DNA of 64,000 nt from Synergistetes bacterium ADurb.Bin155 (GTDB taxonomy: Bacteria > Synergistota > Synergistia > Synergistales > Thermovirgaceae): positions 1-64,000 of the forward strand of contig MWDE01000003.1 of NCBI GenBank assembly GCA_002070395.1, written 5' to 3'. Every line of letters begins with the position of its first letter. The first letter of the stretch is position 1. The translations under genes and the position numbers were made by a program. Shown in pieces: positions 17,391 through 26,666 of this stretch. The notes under the pieces are model-generated. The model was not told the DNA's origin. It did no database searches and was given only the letters and a program-made list of their open reading frames with translations.

Positions 17391-19266
17391 TGCCCCTCCC
17401 CCTCCGGAGACGTTCGATGAAGACCTCCAGCAACATTATATCCGCTGGCGTCACCCCCGATATCCTCCCCGCCTGCCCAAGGTTCCTGGGGCGGATCGCC
17501 TCCAGTTTCTGCCTGCTCTCGTCGAGGAGGCCTGTGACGGAAGAGTAGTCCAGCCCCTCGGGTACGCGCACCAGTTCCATCCTCTTCATCCTCTCCACCT
17601 GGGAGAGCTGCCGTGCCACGTACCCCTCGTACTTTATCTCCACCTGGGCCCGTTCCGTGATCTCCCGGCCAAGGGGCTCCGGCGGCGGCGCGGCCCTGGC
17701 CACCATCTCCCAGGTCACACCGGGCCTCTTCAGCAATTCCGCGGCGGTGACGCCTGGCTGGGAAGAACCGCTGTCGTGCCCGCCCAGGACCGTCTCCACC
17801 AGCCCCGCGTCGCGGATCCTGGTATTTTTCAGCCTATCGATCTCCCCGTCGAGGGCGGCCCACCGGGCCTTTAGGACCTTCCAGCGGCCGTCGTCCAGCA
17901 GGCCGAGCCTCCTCGCGACAGGGGCCAACCGCCTGTCGGCGTTGTCGTGCCTCAGGAGGAGCCTGTACTCGCAGCGGCTGGTGAGCATCCTGTAGGGTTC
18001 GTCGGTCCCCCGGGTGACGAGGTCATCCACGAGCACTCCCAGGTACCCCCGGGACCTCTCTATCACCAGCGGCTCCTCCCCCCGGATCGAAAGGGCGGCG
18101 TTGATGCCGGCCAGGATCCCTTGGGCGGCGGCTTCCTCGTAGCCCGAGGTGCCGTTCACCTGCCCCGCGCAGAAGAGACCCCTGATGGCCTTCACTTCCA
18201 GCCAGGGCTCCAGCTGGGTGGGGGGGATGAAGTCGTACTCGATACCGTAGCCGGGCCTCATTATCCTGGCCTTCCCGCATCCGGGGAGGGACCGGACCAT
18301 CTTCAACTGGGCGTCGAGGGGGAGGCCGGTGGTGAAGTTCTGCATGTAGATCTCGACGCTCTCCCTGCCGACGGGTTCGAGGAAGACCGGGTGGCTTTCC
18401 TTCTCGGGGAAACGGGCGACCCTTTCCTCGATGGAGGTGCAGTACCTGGGCCCCTTGACCTCGCCCATCTCGAGGGTGCCGGGCGACCTTTCCAGGCAGT
18501 CCCTGATGATCCGGTGGGTCTCCTCGCCGGTCCTGGTCGAGTAGCAGGCGTGGCCGCTGTAGACCCTCGGGGTCCCCCAGTGGCTGAAGCAGTGGGGTTC
18601 GGCGTCGCTCTCCTGCCTGGTTAGGGAGCCCCAGTCGACGCTGCCGGCGTGGATCCTGGGGGTAGTCCCTGTCCTCAGCCTCCCGACCTGGAGGCCCGCC
18701 TCGCGGAGATTCGCGCCCAGGGCTTCGGCGGAGACCTGTCCCAGCGGCCCCGACGGGAAGGAGACCTGCCCGATATGGACCCTCCCGCCCAGGAAAGTCC
18801 CCGTGGCGATGACGACCGCCCGGGCTTCGTAGAGGGTGCCAACCCTGGTCCTCAGGCCCCTGACCCTACCCCCGTCGACCCAAAGACCGGTTACCTCGTC
18901 CTGCATGACCTCGAGCCCGGCCTGGCCGTCGCAGGCTCTTCTATACCAGCGGTGGTAGTCGCCCAGGTCGCACTGGGCCCTCAGGGCCCTGACGGCGGCG
19001 CCCTTGGAGGTGTTGAGCATCCTGATGTGAAGGGTGGAGGCGTCGGCGGCGGCGCCCTGTTCACCGCCGAGGGCGTCCACCTCCCGGGTGAGGTGCCCCT
19101 TGGCAGGCCCCCCGATGGAGGGGTTGCAGGGCATCATGGCCACGTTGTCCAGCAGGAGGTTGAGCAGGAGGGTCCTCGCCCCCATCCTGGCCGAGGCCAG
19201 GGCGGCCTCGCACCCGGCGTGGCCTCCGCCCACCACTATGACATCGAAGGGACCGTCAAGCCGCAT
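17362..19266 (-). CDS. mnmG: tRNA uridine-5-carboxymethylaminomethyl enzyme MnmG (GidA)
   Basis: 634 residues. It starts at MRLDGPFDVIVVGGGHAG, where the FAD-binding GxGxxG motif begins. Other landmarks are CNPSIGGPAKGHLTREVDALGG, ATGTFLGGRVHIG, the cysteine-containing GPRYCTSIEER and a C-terminal helical domain. With MnmE it modifies U34 of certain tRNAs. The longer frame to 19419 is rejected because the extra N-terminus overlaps recF and lacks similarity. The start overlaps the recF stop by 11 bp, so the genes are translationally coupled. Location beside recF and dnaN is common near bacterial origins. Confidence 0.97.
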   Translation of the reverse strand: MRLDGPFDVIVVGGGHAGCEAALASARMGARTLLLNLLLDNVAMMPCNPSIGGPAKGHLTREVDALGGEQGAAADASTLHIRMLNTSKGAAVRALRAQCDLGDYHRWYRRACDGQAGLEVMQDEVTGLWVDGGRVRGLRTRVGTLYEARAVVIATGTFLGGRVHIGQVSFPSGPLGQVSAEALGANLREAGLQVGRLRTGTTPRIHAGSVDWGSLTRQESDAEPHCFSHWGTPRVYSGHACYSTRTGEETHRIIRDCLERSPGTLEMGEVKGPRYCTSIEERVARFPEKESHPVFLEPVGRESVEIYMQNFTTGLPLDAQLKMVRSLPGCGKARIMRPGYGIEYDFIPPTQLEPWLEVKAIRGLFCAGQVNGTSGYEEAAAQGILAGINAALSIRGEEPLVIERSRGYLGVLVDDLVTRGTDEPYRMLTSRCEYRLLLRHDNADRRLAPVARRLGLLDDGRWKVLKARWAALDGEIDRLKNTRIRDAGLVETVLGGHDSGSSQPGVTAAELLKRPGVTWEMVARAAPPPEPLGREITERAQVEIKYEGYVARQLSQVERMKRMELVRVPEGLDYSSVTGLLDESRQKLEAIRPRNLGQAGRISGVTPADIMLLEVFIERLRRGRGNGGQEKGEV

Positions 19267-20311
19267 CGACCCGCCCCCCTTCCACGGACCAGATCTTTCC
19301 AGGCCATTCGGGGGTGCAGGCCTCCGCCGTGGCGGCGAAGACCTGCCACCCCGTGCTGAGAAGGACCTCGATGAGCCGCTCTCTCCCCTCGAGGTCCAGT
19401 TCGGCCATGACCTCGTCAAGGAGGAGGATGGGCTTCCTCCTCATCTTCCTCTCCACGGCCCAGCCCGAGGAGATCAAGAGGGCTATGGCGACCCTCCTCC
19501 TGTAGCCGCGGCTGAAACACCGGGCCACCTCCTTTTGGCCGTAGCGGATGAGGAGGTCGTCCCTGTGGGGCCCGACGGGACAGGCCCCCATACCTCTCTC
19601 CTGACCCTGGCAGGCCTCGAGGGACTCCCAGAAGTCAAGGTGAAGGTCCTCGAGCCCCTTGCTTCCCCTCTTGAGCTCCACCGTGACGCCCCGGGGAAGC
19701 AGCATACCGGCGCTCTCGAGGCCGTTTCGGAGCAGGTCCGTGGCGGTGAGCCGGCAGGCCCATACCCAGGCAGCGAGGGGGGCCATGACCCGGGCGGTGG
19801 CGGCCAAGTTCCTGCCCTGCCGGAGGGCGGCGTTCCTCTGCCTCAGGGCCTTACCGTACTCGTGAAGCCTCAGGGCGTAAACAGGGAAAAGGAGGGCGCA
19901 AAGACGGTCCACGAGCCGCCTTCTCGTCGCCGGAGAACCCTCCACCAGGGAGAGGTCGTTGGGAAGGAAGATCAGCGAGGGGACCAAGGGCCTGAGCTGG
20001 GAGGACCGTATGGAAGAGCCCCCCTTCTTCGCGACGATGCGGGCGCCGATGCCAACCCTCACGTCCAGGGCCTCTTCCCCCTCGAAGCCGGCCGAAAGAA
20101 AAGTCCCCCTCCCGGGGTCGGACCAGCTGCGAAGGTCGGAGGTCCTTTCCCCCTTGAGGGACCCCCACCCTGTCAGCACGTGGAGCGCCTCGAGAATATT
20201 GGTCTTTCCCGAACCGTTCGGACCCAGAAGCAGGTGAAGCCCCTCCGCCCATTGCAGGCGCCGGGGCTTCAGGTTTCTGAATCCTTCCCACTGGGTGACC
20301 GAGATTTTCAT
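19256..20311 (-). CDS. recF: DNA repair/replication ATPase RecF
   Basis: 351 residues. The Walker A motif is LLLGPNGSGKTNILEAL near residues 27-43. SLVEGSPATRRRLVDRLC follows at about 115-135, and the ABC signature/Walker B region LLLDEVMAELDLEGRERL is near the C-terminus. RecF binds gapped DNA and helps load RecA. The start overlaps the dnaN stop by 4 bp (ATGA), and the end overlaps mnmG. Confidence 0.97.
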   Translation of the reverse strand: MKISVTQWEGFRNLKPRRLQWAEGLHLLLGPNGSGKTNILEALHVLTGWGSLKGERTSDLRSWSDPGRGTFLSAGFEGEEALDVRVGIGARIVAKKGGSSIRSSQLRPLVPSLIFLPNDLSLVEGSPATRRRLVDRLCALLFPVYALRLHEYGKALRQRNAALRQGRNLAATARVMAPLAAWVWACRLTATDLLRNGLESAGMLLPRGVTVELKRGSKGLEDLHLDFWESLEACQGQERGMGACPVGPHRDDLLIRYGQKEVARCFSRGYRRRVAIALLISSGWAVERKMRRKPILLLDEVMAELDLEGRERLIEVLLSTGWQVFAATAEACTPEWPGKIWSVEGGRVDAA

Positions 20312-21450
20312 GCCGTTTCTTGCCCGCTCTCCTCCTCGGGAAGGGTTATGGGCATCAGAACGTAGAGGAAGCTGTCCTCCCTCGGCCTGGAGAGGGTCAT
20401 CTGTCCGTTGGGGCCGTTGAAGGACAGGTGCGCCACGGTGCCGTGGAGGGCCTTCAGCCCCTCAAGCAGGTACTTCACGTTGAAGGCTATCCTGATGGGC
20501 TCCCCGTCGCAGTCGCCGGGAATCTCCTCGAAGGCCTCGCCCACTTCCGGGGCCTTGGCCCGCATCTTGAGGTTGCCGGCGGGGGTGAGCTCGAGGACGA
20601 CCATCCGGCTGAAATCGCGCACCACCACCTCGGCCCTCTCCAGGGCTTCGATGAAAAGATCCCGGTCTATGGTCAACCAGGATGTCCTGTCCGTGGAAAG
20701 GACCTTCTCGTAGGGAGGGAACCTCGATTCCACCCTCCTCACGGAAAACTCGATGCTCTTCGTCTTGAAATAGACCTGGGCGTCGTCTTTCAGGACGGCG
20801 ACTTCCTCATCACCCTCGACGGTTGAAAGGGCTCTCTGGAGTTCCCTCAGCCCGGCGAGGGGAAGCAGTACCTGGTCCGGTTCACCTTCCACGGTGACGA
20901 CTCCCTGGGAGAGGGAAAGCCTCCTGCCGTCGGTGGATACCACCCTCACCTTGTCCTCTGCGGTCTGAACCAGGCCGGCGCTAAGGTACTGGGGAAACTC
21001 CTCCCCCGGTGATCCGGAGAAGGATCCCTCCTCGATGAGCCTCTTCAGGTCTACGCACTCCACCCGGAAAAAAGGCTGGGCCTTGTCCGAGGTCGGCAAC
21101 TTCGGGAATTCGGTGACAGGATAGGTGGCGAAGGAATAAACACTGGCGCCGGAGACGACCGTAGCCTTCCCCTTGTCCACCTCGACGGTGAAATTCTCCC
21201 CGGGGGCTTTCTTGAAGAACTCGCCGATGTTCTTGACGGGAAAAATGGCCCCCCCCTCCAGGAGTACCTCCACCCCGTCGGCGGCGCAGCTTATCGAGGT
21301 CTTGAGGTCCGTCGCCTTCAGGAACACCCCTTCGGCCGAAGCCTCGCACTTGACGCCGGTCAGGACCGAGATGGTGCTCCTCTGGCCTGCGCTCCTTTCC
21401 GCCAGGTTCCAGCTTTTCAGGAACTTCGCCTTGTCCACGAGGAGCTTCAA
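20308..21450 (-). CDS. dnaN: DNA polymerase III beta sliding clamp
   Basis: 380 residues with the three repeated clamp domains. The N-terminus is MKLLVDKAKFLKSWNLAERS and the C-terminus ends with an MPITLPEE segment, the conserved MP(I/M)x(L/R) motif. The start codon is TTG, preceded by GAAGGGAG at slightly long spacing. It lies 222 bp downstream of dnaA and is coupled to recF by a 4-bp overlap. Confidence 0.97.
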   Translation of the reverse strand: MKLLVDKAKFLKSWNLAERSAGQRSTISVLTGVKCEASAEGVFLKATDLKTSISCAADGVEVLLEGGAIFPVKNIGEFFKKAPGENFTVEVDKGKATVVSGASVYSFATYPVTEFPKLPTSDKAQPFFRVECVDLKRLIEEGSFSGSPGEEFPQYLSAGLVQTAEDKVRVVSTDGRRLSLSQGVVTVEGEPDQVLLPLAGLRELQRALSTVEGDEEVAVLKDDAQVYFKTKSIEFSVRRVESRFPPYEKVLSTDRTSWLTIDRDLFIEALERAEVVVRDFSRMVVLELTPAGNLKMRAKAPEVGEAFEEIPGDCDGEPIRIAFNVKYLLEGLKALHGTVAHLSFNGPNGQMTLSRPREDSFLYVLMPITLPEEESGQETA

Positions 21451-21672
21451 GGTGGCATCACTCCCTTCTTCTTATCTCTTATATATGAAATAAATAAGTA
21501 GGTCTAGTAGTAAGGGTGTGATTCATGGGGATAACCCCCAAAACCCGTGGGGCTCCCGGCTTTTCCTTGTGGGTATCATCGCCTGGGATTGTGGAGGCCC
21601 TTCCACAAGGCCGCTTATTTCCGGGTCTGAGGAAAAGGTCCTGTGGAGTACTTCTCCAGGAACACACCAGGT
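21451..21672 (-). promoter_or_regulatory. dnaA-dnaN intergenic region
   Basis: 222 bp with several DnaA-box-like half motifs (CTGTGGAGTAC near 21638, TGTGGAGG and TCCACAAGG near 21596-21612) and an AT-rich block TTATATATGAAATAAATAAG at 21478-21497 that could hold the dnaN promoter. I see no perfect DnaA box here. Origin function for this interval is possible but weaker than for 23.05 kb. Confidence 0.4.
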
Positions 21673-22992
21673 TCACAACTTTTCCCTAAGGTTGTCCACC
21701 ATGCCCTTCATGTTCGGGTCTTTCCTGATGGACTCCTCTATCTTCCGGCAGGCGTGGATCACGGTGGTATGGTCCTTCCTGTTGAAGGCGTAGCCTATCT
21801 GCTGGAGAGTGGTACCCGTCAGGTCCCTGCTGAGGTACATGGCCACCTGCCGGGCCAGGGCTATCTCGGAGGTCCTCTTGTTGCCCGAAAGGGAGGAGAC
21901 GGGTATGCCGAAGGACTCCGCCGTCACCTGCTGGATGAGGTCAATGGTCACCTGGCCCCGGGAGGACCGACGGATGAGGTCCTTGAGCCATCGGGAGGCG
22001 TTCTCCACGGTCACCGATTCGTTGTTTAATTCGGCAAAGAACATAACGCTGTTCAGGGAACCCTCCAGCTCACGGATGTTGCTGGGTATATTCTGGGCCA
22101 GGAAGTCGATCACGTCGTCGGGGATGAAGTAGTTCTTCAGTGCCGCCTTCTTTTTGAGGATGGCGATCCTGGTCTCCAGGTCGGGGGGCTGTATGTCGGT
22201 GACCAGGCCCCACTCGAAACGGCTCACCAGCCGCTCCTCGATGTTGTGTATGTCCTTGGGGGGTTTGTCGGAGGTGAGGACGATCTGCTTCTTGGCGTCG
22301 TGGAGGCTGTTGAAGGTGTGGAAGAACTCCTCCTGGGTGCTCTCCTTGTTGGCGAGGAAGTGAATGTCGTCGATGAGAAGGACATCCACGCCACGGTACT
22401 TCTGCTTGAATTCGTGGGTCTTGTTGTTCTGGATGGAAAGGATGAACTCGTTGATGAACTTCTCGGAACTGATATAGGCGATCTTTATCCCCTCGTTGTG
22501 CCGGGCGACGAAGTTGCCTATGGCGTGAAGGAGGTGGGTCTTACCGAGGCCGACGCCCCCCCAGAAAAAAAGGGGGTTGTAAGCGACTCCGGGGGATTCG
22601 GCCACGGCGAGGCTTGCGGCGTGGGCGAGTCGGTTGGACTTGCCCACCACGAAGGAGTCGAACTGGTAATCGGGGTTGAGGCCGTTCCTGGGCCTCTCCG
22701 CTTCCCGGGAGATCCGCTCGGCCCGCTTGATCTCGTCCTTCTTGGCGCCCCCCACTTCCAGGACGATCTTGTCGGCCAGCCCCCTCTGGGAGGAGAGGGC
22801 GGTGAGTTTTTCGATGAACCTCGACTGGATCTGCTCTCTCACGAAGACGTTAGGGACGTCCAGCGTGAGGACCTTGCCCTCCAGGGATACGGGGAGGCAC
22901 GTCTTGAGCCAGATGTCCGCGGCACCCTTGGGCAGACTCTCCTCGGCTATCCCGAGGATCTCTCTCCAGACCTGATCGGTTTTTTCCTGCAA
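21673..22992 (-). CDS. dnaA: Chromosomal replication initiator DnaA
   Basis: 439 residues, beginning with TTG after AGGTGAG. Domain I is at residues 1-80, followed by a short linker. The AAA+ domain has Walker A FFWGGVGLGKTHLLHA near residue 145 and Walker B VLLIDDIHFLANKE near 210, with the arginine-finger region at ERLVSRFEWGLV. The C-terminal DNA-binding domain has the DnaA signature around DHTTVIHACRKIEE. DnaA binds TTATCCACA boxes and opens the origin. A cluster of such boxes starts 58 bp upstream of the start codon, which suggests both autoregulation and origin function. Confidence 0.98.
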   Translation of the reverse strand: MQEKTDQVWREILGIAEESLPKGAADIWLKTCLPVSLEGKVLTLDVPNVFVREQIQSRFIEKLTALSSQRGLADKIVLEVGGAKKDEIKRAERISREAERPRNGLNPDYQFDSFVVGKSNRLAHAASLAVAESPGVAYNPLFFWGGVGLGKTHLLHAIGNFVARHNEGIKIAYISSEKFINEFILSIQNNKTHEFKQKYRGVDVLLIDDIHFLANKESTQEEFFHTFNSLHDAKKQIVLTSDKPPKDIHNIEERLVSRFEWGLVTDIQPPDLETRIAILKKKAALKNYFIPDDVIDFLAQNIPSNIRELEGSLNSVMFFAELNNESVTVENASRWLKDLIRRSSRGQVTIDLIQQVTAESFGIPVSSLSGNKRTSEIALARQVAMYLSRDLTGTTLQQIGYAFNRKDHTTVIHACRKIEESIRKDPNMKGMVDNLREKL

Positions 22993-23049
22993 GGGGGCTC
23001 ACCTCACGACCTTTTTGGACCGATGGCGAAGTCAATATTACCATATTTG

Positions 23050-23079
23050 AATCCACAAGTTTTATCCACATATCCACAT
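23050..23079 (-). promoter_or_regulatory. DnaA-box cluster A, putative oriC
   Basis: Three TGTGGA cores lie within 30 bp on the minus strand, including a perfect TTATCCACA box at 23062-23070. Flanking sequence (23030-23100) is AT-rich compared with the surroundings. The site lies between dnaA and the divergent DHH gene. The same three-box arrangement, in opposite orientation, recurs at 30226-30254. Confidence 0.75.
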
Positions 23080-23312
23080 TTAGTTCATAATGAAGAGATA
23101 AGAGGGAAAACCCGTCGGTTGATGGGTGTTTTCAAAGTGGTCGTAAAAAAGTACTATTTGACCAACCGTAACGAAACCGCTCCTTTCGGGCAAAAAAAGT
23201 TGTTCGCATTCCTGTTCACATGGGGTGTGGATTTCTGGCCTATACTATAATACCGGTAGCCCAACGCAGCCCCTTGGGGCGTCAACCCCGGGGCTTGGAA
23301 GGAGACACCTCG

Positions 23313-24323
23313 ATGAGCTGTGCCGGCCTTCACGTGATAAGTCATACCGACCTCGACGGCGTGACGTCGGCCCTCGTGGCGTGGACTTACGCCCGCCCCA
23401 GGATGAGTCCCGTCAGGGTCTCCCTGGCAGGTTACGGCGAGGTGGACCTCCTGGTGATGGATTCCCTCTCCAGGGGCGAGCCCTTCGTTGTGCTGGATCT
23501 CTTCTGCCAGAGGCCCCAGACGGTGGACGAGATCGACCGTGCCTTCGTTCAGGGGGATCCTCCCCTGTTTTTCGATCACCACCAGAGCACGCTGGAACGG
23601 TACGGGAACAGGCCCTGGGTCCAGGTTGACGTGAAAAGCTGCGCGGCCCTGGTCTATTACCGGTGGCTCATGGAGAAGGCCACCGAGGAGGACCGGCGGC
23701 GGCTGGCCCGACTGGAGGGGATCGTGGAGACCGCCAACGACCGCGACCTCTGGCTTAACCGGATCCCCGAGAGCAGGCTGTGGCAGGCCCTGGTCACCCT
23801 CTGCGGCCCGTGGGCCGTCCTGGCCCGCCTGATCGAGGACCCCTCTCCGGGGCTTGAGCCCGACGAGAGGGCCTTCACCGAGGACTTCGTCCGGGAGCAG
23901 GAAGCGCGATTCGGCCTCGCCCTCGAAAAGGCGCTGCGATCCGGTGAGGACCTGCTCTTCGTCGGACCGGGTTCCCTCGAGTTCGGCGACGTCTCGGACT
24001 TCTGCGGCCTCGTCCTGGACCGGATGGCGTCGCCCCCCAGGCTCGTGGCGGTCCTCAGCCGGCGCCCCGCAGGCGACTGGAGCGTCTCCCTCAGGAGCAG
24101 GGAGGGCTTCGCGGGAAGGGTGACGGGGCTGCTCCGGGACGGCAAAAAGGTCCGGGGGGGCGGTCACGACGACTCGGCGGGGCTTTACTTCCCGCCCCAG
24201 TACAGACCCGAGGAGATCCGCGATTCGCTCTTATCGGCGGTGAGGTCCGCCCTGGAGTCCGACGCGCCCTCAGGTCTGACGCTGGGCGACCTGCTTAAAC
24301 AGGCCATGAAGGAAAAGGAGTGA
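23313..24323 (+). CDS. DHH-family phosphoesterase
   Basis: 336 residues, starting at MSCAGLHVISHTDLDGVTSA after TTGGAAGGAG. The N-terminal DHH domain has the metal-binding DLDG motif and FFDHHQST (the DHH motif) around residue 90; the C-terminal DHHA1 motif is KVRGGGHDDSAGLYF. Family members hydrolyse nano-RNA, cyclic dinucleotides or related phosphodiesters. This member is short and does not match RecJ or a GdpP/DisA-linked form, so its substrate is open. It is followed 21 bp downstream by the glycosyltransferase gene. Confidence 0.88.
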   Translation: MSCAGLHVISHTDLDGVTSALVAWTYARPRMSPVRVSLAGYGEVDLLVMDSLSRGEPFVVLDLFCQRPQTVDEIDRAFVQGDPPLFFDHHQSTLERYGNRPWVQVDVKSCAALVYYRWLMEKATEEDRRRLARLEGIVETANDRDLWLNRIPESRLWQALVTLCGPWAVLARLIEDPSPGLEPDERAFTEDFVREQEARFGLALEKALRSGEDLLFVGPGSLEFGDVSDFCGLVLDRMASPPRLVAVLSRRPAGDWSVSLRSREGFAGRVTGLLRDGKKVRGGGHDDSAGLYFPPQYRPEEIRDSLLSAVRSALESDAPSGLTLGDLLKQAMKEKE

Positions 24324-24344
24324 GATCCGGGGAGGGTGAGGCCC

Positions 24345-25457
24345 TTGTCATTTCGAGCGGCTCTTCTGTACGCCTCGGTCGGGACCGGCCACAGGAGTGC
24401 GGCCCTGGCCCTGGAGAAATGGTTCGGCCGGGAGGTGCCCGACTCGCGGGTCCTCTGCCTGGACACACTCTCCTTCGCCCTGCCTATAGTGAGGGGCGTC
24501 TACACCAGATCCTACCTCGAGATGGTGAGGCACATGCCCCACCTCTGGGGTTACTTTTACGAGACCACCGACGACCTCCAGACGAGGAACGGCGTTATAG
24601 CCACCCTGGGGGAACTGACGGAAAAACTGAACCTCCAGGGGCTCAAAAAGGCCCTCTCCACCTTTTCACCTGATGTCATCATCTTCACTCACTTCTTCGG
24701 GGCCGCCGCCATAGCCGAATCCTTCGCCCCGAGTGTACCCGTCTGCTACGTCAATACCGACTTCCTGAGCCACGTCTTCCACCGGAACCCCTCTTTTTCG
24801 GCCTGGTTTGTCTCCAGCGACGAGACCCTTCGCCAGTACCTGGCCGACGGCCTTCCCCCCGACAGGGTCTTCCCGACGGGTATCCCCGTGGACCCCGTCT
24901 ACACCGAGCCCCCGGGGAAAGAAGAGTCCCGCCGGCGCCTTGGCCTGGCCGCCGACGACAGGGTCGCCCTGGTAATGGGAGGGGGGATAGGGGTAGGCCC
25001 CATCGAGGAAGTGGTGGCCTCCCTCGTGGGGGGCGGCTTCGCCACGGAGGTCATCTGCGGGATAAACGAGAAGGTCCGGGAGACCATCCTGGAAAGGTTC
25101 GCCAAACGGCCGGGTCTGCGGGTCCATGGTTTCGTGGATGACATGCCCTACCGCTACGCGTCGGCGGACATCATCTTCATGAAACCGGGCGGGCTCTCCA
25201 CCTCGGAAGCCCTCTGTGTGGGTACACCCATAGTGATCACCGACCCCATACCGGGGCAGGAGCAGCGCAACAGCGATTTCCTGCTCGATCGAGGGGCAGC
25301 GAGGACCCTCTTCGACTACCGGCTTGCCGCCGGGAAGGCCGAGAGCCTCCTTTCGGCCACGGACGAGAGGGACCGCCTCCGGCAGGCGGCGGCAGGGATC
25401 GCCCGGCCGCTGGCGGGGAGGGACATCATCAGGGAGGTGCTGAAGCTCGAAGGTTAG
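24345..25457 (+). CDS. MGDG-synthase-like glycosyltransferase
   Basis: 370 residues of GT28 type. The N-terminus has LLYASVGTGHRSAALALEKWF, the signature of monogalactosyl/diglucosyl-diacylglycerol synthases, and the C-terminus has the nucleotide-sugar-binding segment IIFMKPGGLSTSEALCVGTPIVI. It probably transfers a sugar to diacylglycerol or a related lipid at the membrane. The start is placed at TTG 24345 because GGGGAGG lies at proper distance; GTG at 24336 overlaps the binding site. Confidence 0.87.
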   Translation: MSFRAALLYASVGTGHRSAALALEKWFGREVPDSRVLCLDTLSFALPIVRGVYTRSYLEMVRHMPHLWGYFYETTDDLQTRNGVIATLGELTEKLNLQGLKKALSTFSPDVIIFTHFFGAAAIAESFAPSVPVCYVNTDFLSHVFHRNPSFSAWFVSSDETLRQYLADGLPPDRVFPTGIPVDPVYTEPPGKEESRRRLGLAADDRVALVMGGGIGVGPIEEVVASLVGGGFATEVICGINEKVRETILERFAKRPGLRVHGFVDDMPYRYASADIIFMKPGGLSTSEALCVGTPIVITDPIPGQEQRNSDFLLDRGAARTLFDYRLAAGKAESLLSATDERDRLRQAAAGIARPLAGRDIIREVLKLEG

Positions 25458-25576
25458 TGAAGGTCAAAGGTTCCATCCTCTTATTTTTCCTTTTCATCGC
25501 CCTCCCGCACTGCCGGAACCCCTCCCTCACCGCGGCAGGCCGCCGGGGCGCCGCGACGGATCCGACTCGCGCCTGA
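25457..25576 (+). CDS. Possible 39-residue secreted peptide
   Basis: A GTG overlapping the previous stop opens a 39-codon frame whose product begins with two lysines, a 12-residue hydrophobic stretch (ILLFFLFIALP) and a cysteine, as in a lipoprotein signal. The remainder is short and arginine-rich. There is no good ribosome binding site, and I have no homologue in mind. It may be chance. Confidence 0.25.
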   Translation: MKVKGSILLFFLFIALPHCRNPSLTAAGRRGAATDPTRA

Positions 25577-25635
25577 AGGGGAAGTCCCTTTTCGTGTATC
25601 ATCGGTCCAGATAAGTCTTTTAGGAGGTGTTGATC

Positions 25636-26613
25636 GTGAAGATAGATCCCGGGATAACCGACGTCCTTCTGGCCTCCCGCTTCCTCCAGGGGAGAGTCCG
25701 CCACACCCCGACGGAGCGGTCGGAGCCCTTGAGCAGGCTCACGGGGGGCGAGGTTTTCCTGAAATGGGAGAACCAGCAACTCTGCGGTTCCTTCAAGATC
25801 CGGGGGGCGCTGAACAGGATGTACAGCCTCACCGCCGAGGAGAGGGCCCGGGGGGTTGTGACGGCCTCCAGCGGGAACCACGCCCAGGGCGTCGCCCTGG
25901 CAGCCAGGGCACTTTCGACCAGGGCGGTGATATGCGTGCCCGGTGTCTGTCCCGAGACGAAGAGGGAAGCCATCAGGAGGCTGGGCGGCGACATGGTGGA
26001 ACTCAAGGTCACGGGCCATTTCTATGACGACGCCGAGGAGGCGGCCCACCGCCTCCAGGAAGAGGAAGGCATGACCTACATATCATCCTATGCCGACCCC
26101 TTCATTATCAGCGGTGCCGGGACCCTGGGGTTGGAGATGATCATGGACGAGCCGGAACTGGACATGGTCATCGTGCCGGCCGGTGGCGGCGGGCTGATAA
26201 ACGGTGTAGCTATCGCCGTAAAGGCCCTCAGCCCCGAAACCCGGGTATGGGGGGTCCAGTCGGTGGCATCCAACCCCTTCGTGGTTTCCTGGCCCGGCGG
26301 CAAGGTCCTCGAGGTGGAATACCAGGACTCCCTGGCCGACGGCCTCACGGGGCTGATACCCCAGAGCCTCCTGGACCTGGCGAAAAAAAGGGTGACGGGC
26401 TTCGTGGATGTCGAGGAGAGGGACGTCGCGAGGGCCATAGCTTTCCTCCATTCCAGCCATCACCAGGTGGTCGAAGGTTCGGGGGCCGTGGGTGTGGCGG
26501 CCATGGCGAGCGGCAGGGTTGCTGTAAAGGGTTTGCGGGTAGGCGTGGTCATCTCCGGCGGCAATATCGATCATCCCCGCCTCATGAAGATCCTGGAAGA
26601 ATACTCCCGTTGA
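25636..26613 (+). CDS. Threonine/serine ammonia-lyase family PLP enzyme
   Basis: 325 residues from GTG 25636, 8 bp after AGGAGG. Fold-type II PLP enzyme: the cofactor lysine is in CGSFKIRGAL (Lys54), the phosphate-binding region is VTASSGNHAQGVALAA, and a glycine-rich loop VPAGGGGLING follows. It lacks the C-terminal ACT regulatory domain of the biosynthetic IlvA, so it is a short, catabolic-type threonine or serine dehydratase that makes 2-oxobutanoate or pyruvate plus ammonia. This suits an amino-acid fermenter. A parS site and terminator follow immediately. Confidence 0.9.
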   Translation: MKIDPGITDVLLASRFLQGRVRHTPTERSEPLSRLTGGEVFLKWENQQLCGSFKIRGALNRMYSLTAEERARGVVTASSGNHAQGVALAARALSTRAVICVPGVCPETKREAIRRLGGDMVELKVTGHFYDDAEEAAHRLQEEEGMTYISSYADPFIISGAGTLGLEMIMDEPELDMVIVPAGGGGLINGVAIAVKALSPETRVWGVQSVASNPFVVSWPGGKVLEVEYQDSLADGLTGLIPQSLLDLAKKRVTGFVDVEERDVARAIAFLHSSHHQVVEGSGAVGVAAMASGRVAVKGLRVGVVISGGNIDHPRLMKILEEYSR

Positions 26614-26622
26614 AGGGACCGA

Positions 26623-26638
26623 TGTTTCACGTGAAACA
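26623..26638. promoter_or_regulatory. parS: parS centromere site 1
   Basis: TGTTTCACGTGAAACA is a perfect 16-bp palindrome matching the conserved bacterial parS consensus bound by ParB. parB lies 6.4 kb away, and an identical second site is at 34518-34533. Its last five bases are part of the terminator palindrome that follows. Confidence 0.95.
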
Positions 26639-26666
26639 GGGGCGGCCCGGGCCGCCCCTGTTTTTT
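26634..26666. terminator. Bidirectional terminator overlapping parS
   Basis: AAACAGGGGCGGCCC and GGGCCGCCCCTGTTT are exact complements with no loop spacer, followed by more T. The hairpin ends the dehydratase transcript and may also serve the convergent AsmA-like gene, whose stop codon lies in the T-run. Confidence 0.85.

Noticed and set aside
23154-24167. Minus-strand frame (337 codons) opposite the DHH gene
   Set aside because: Antisense shadow; the plus strand encodes a clear DHH phosphoesterase with its motifs.
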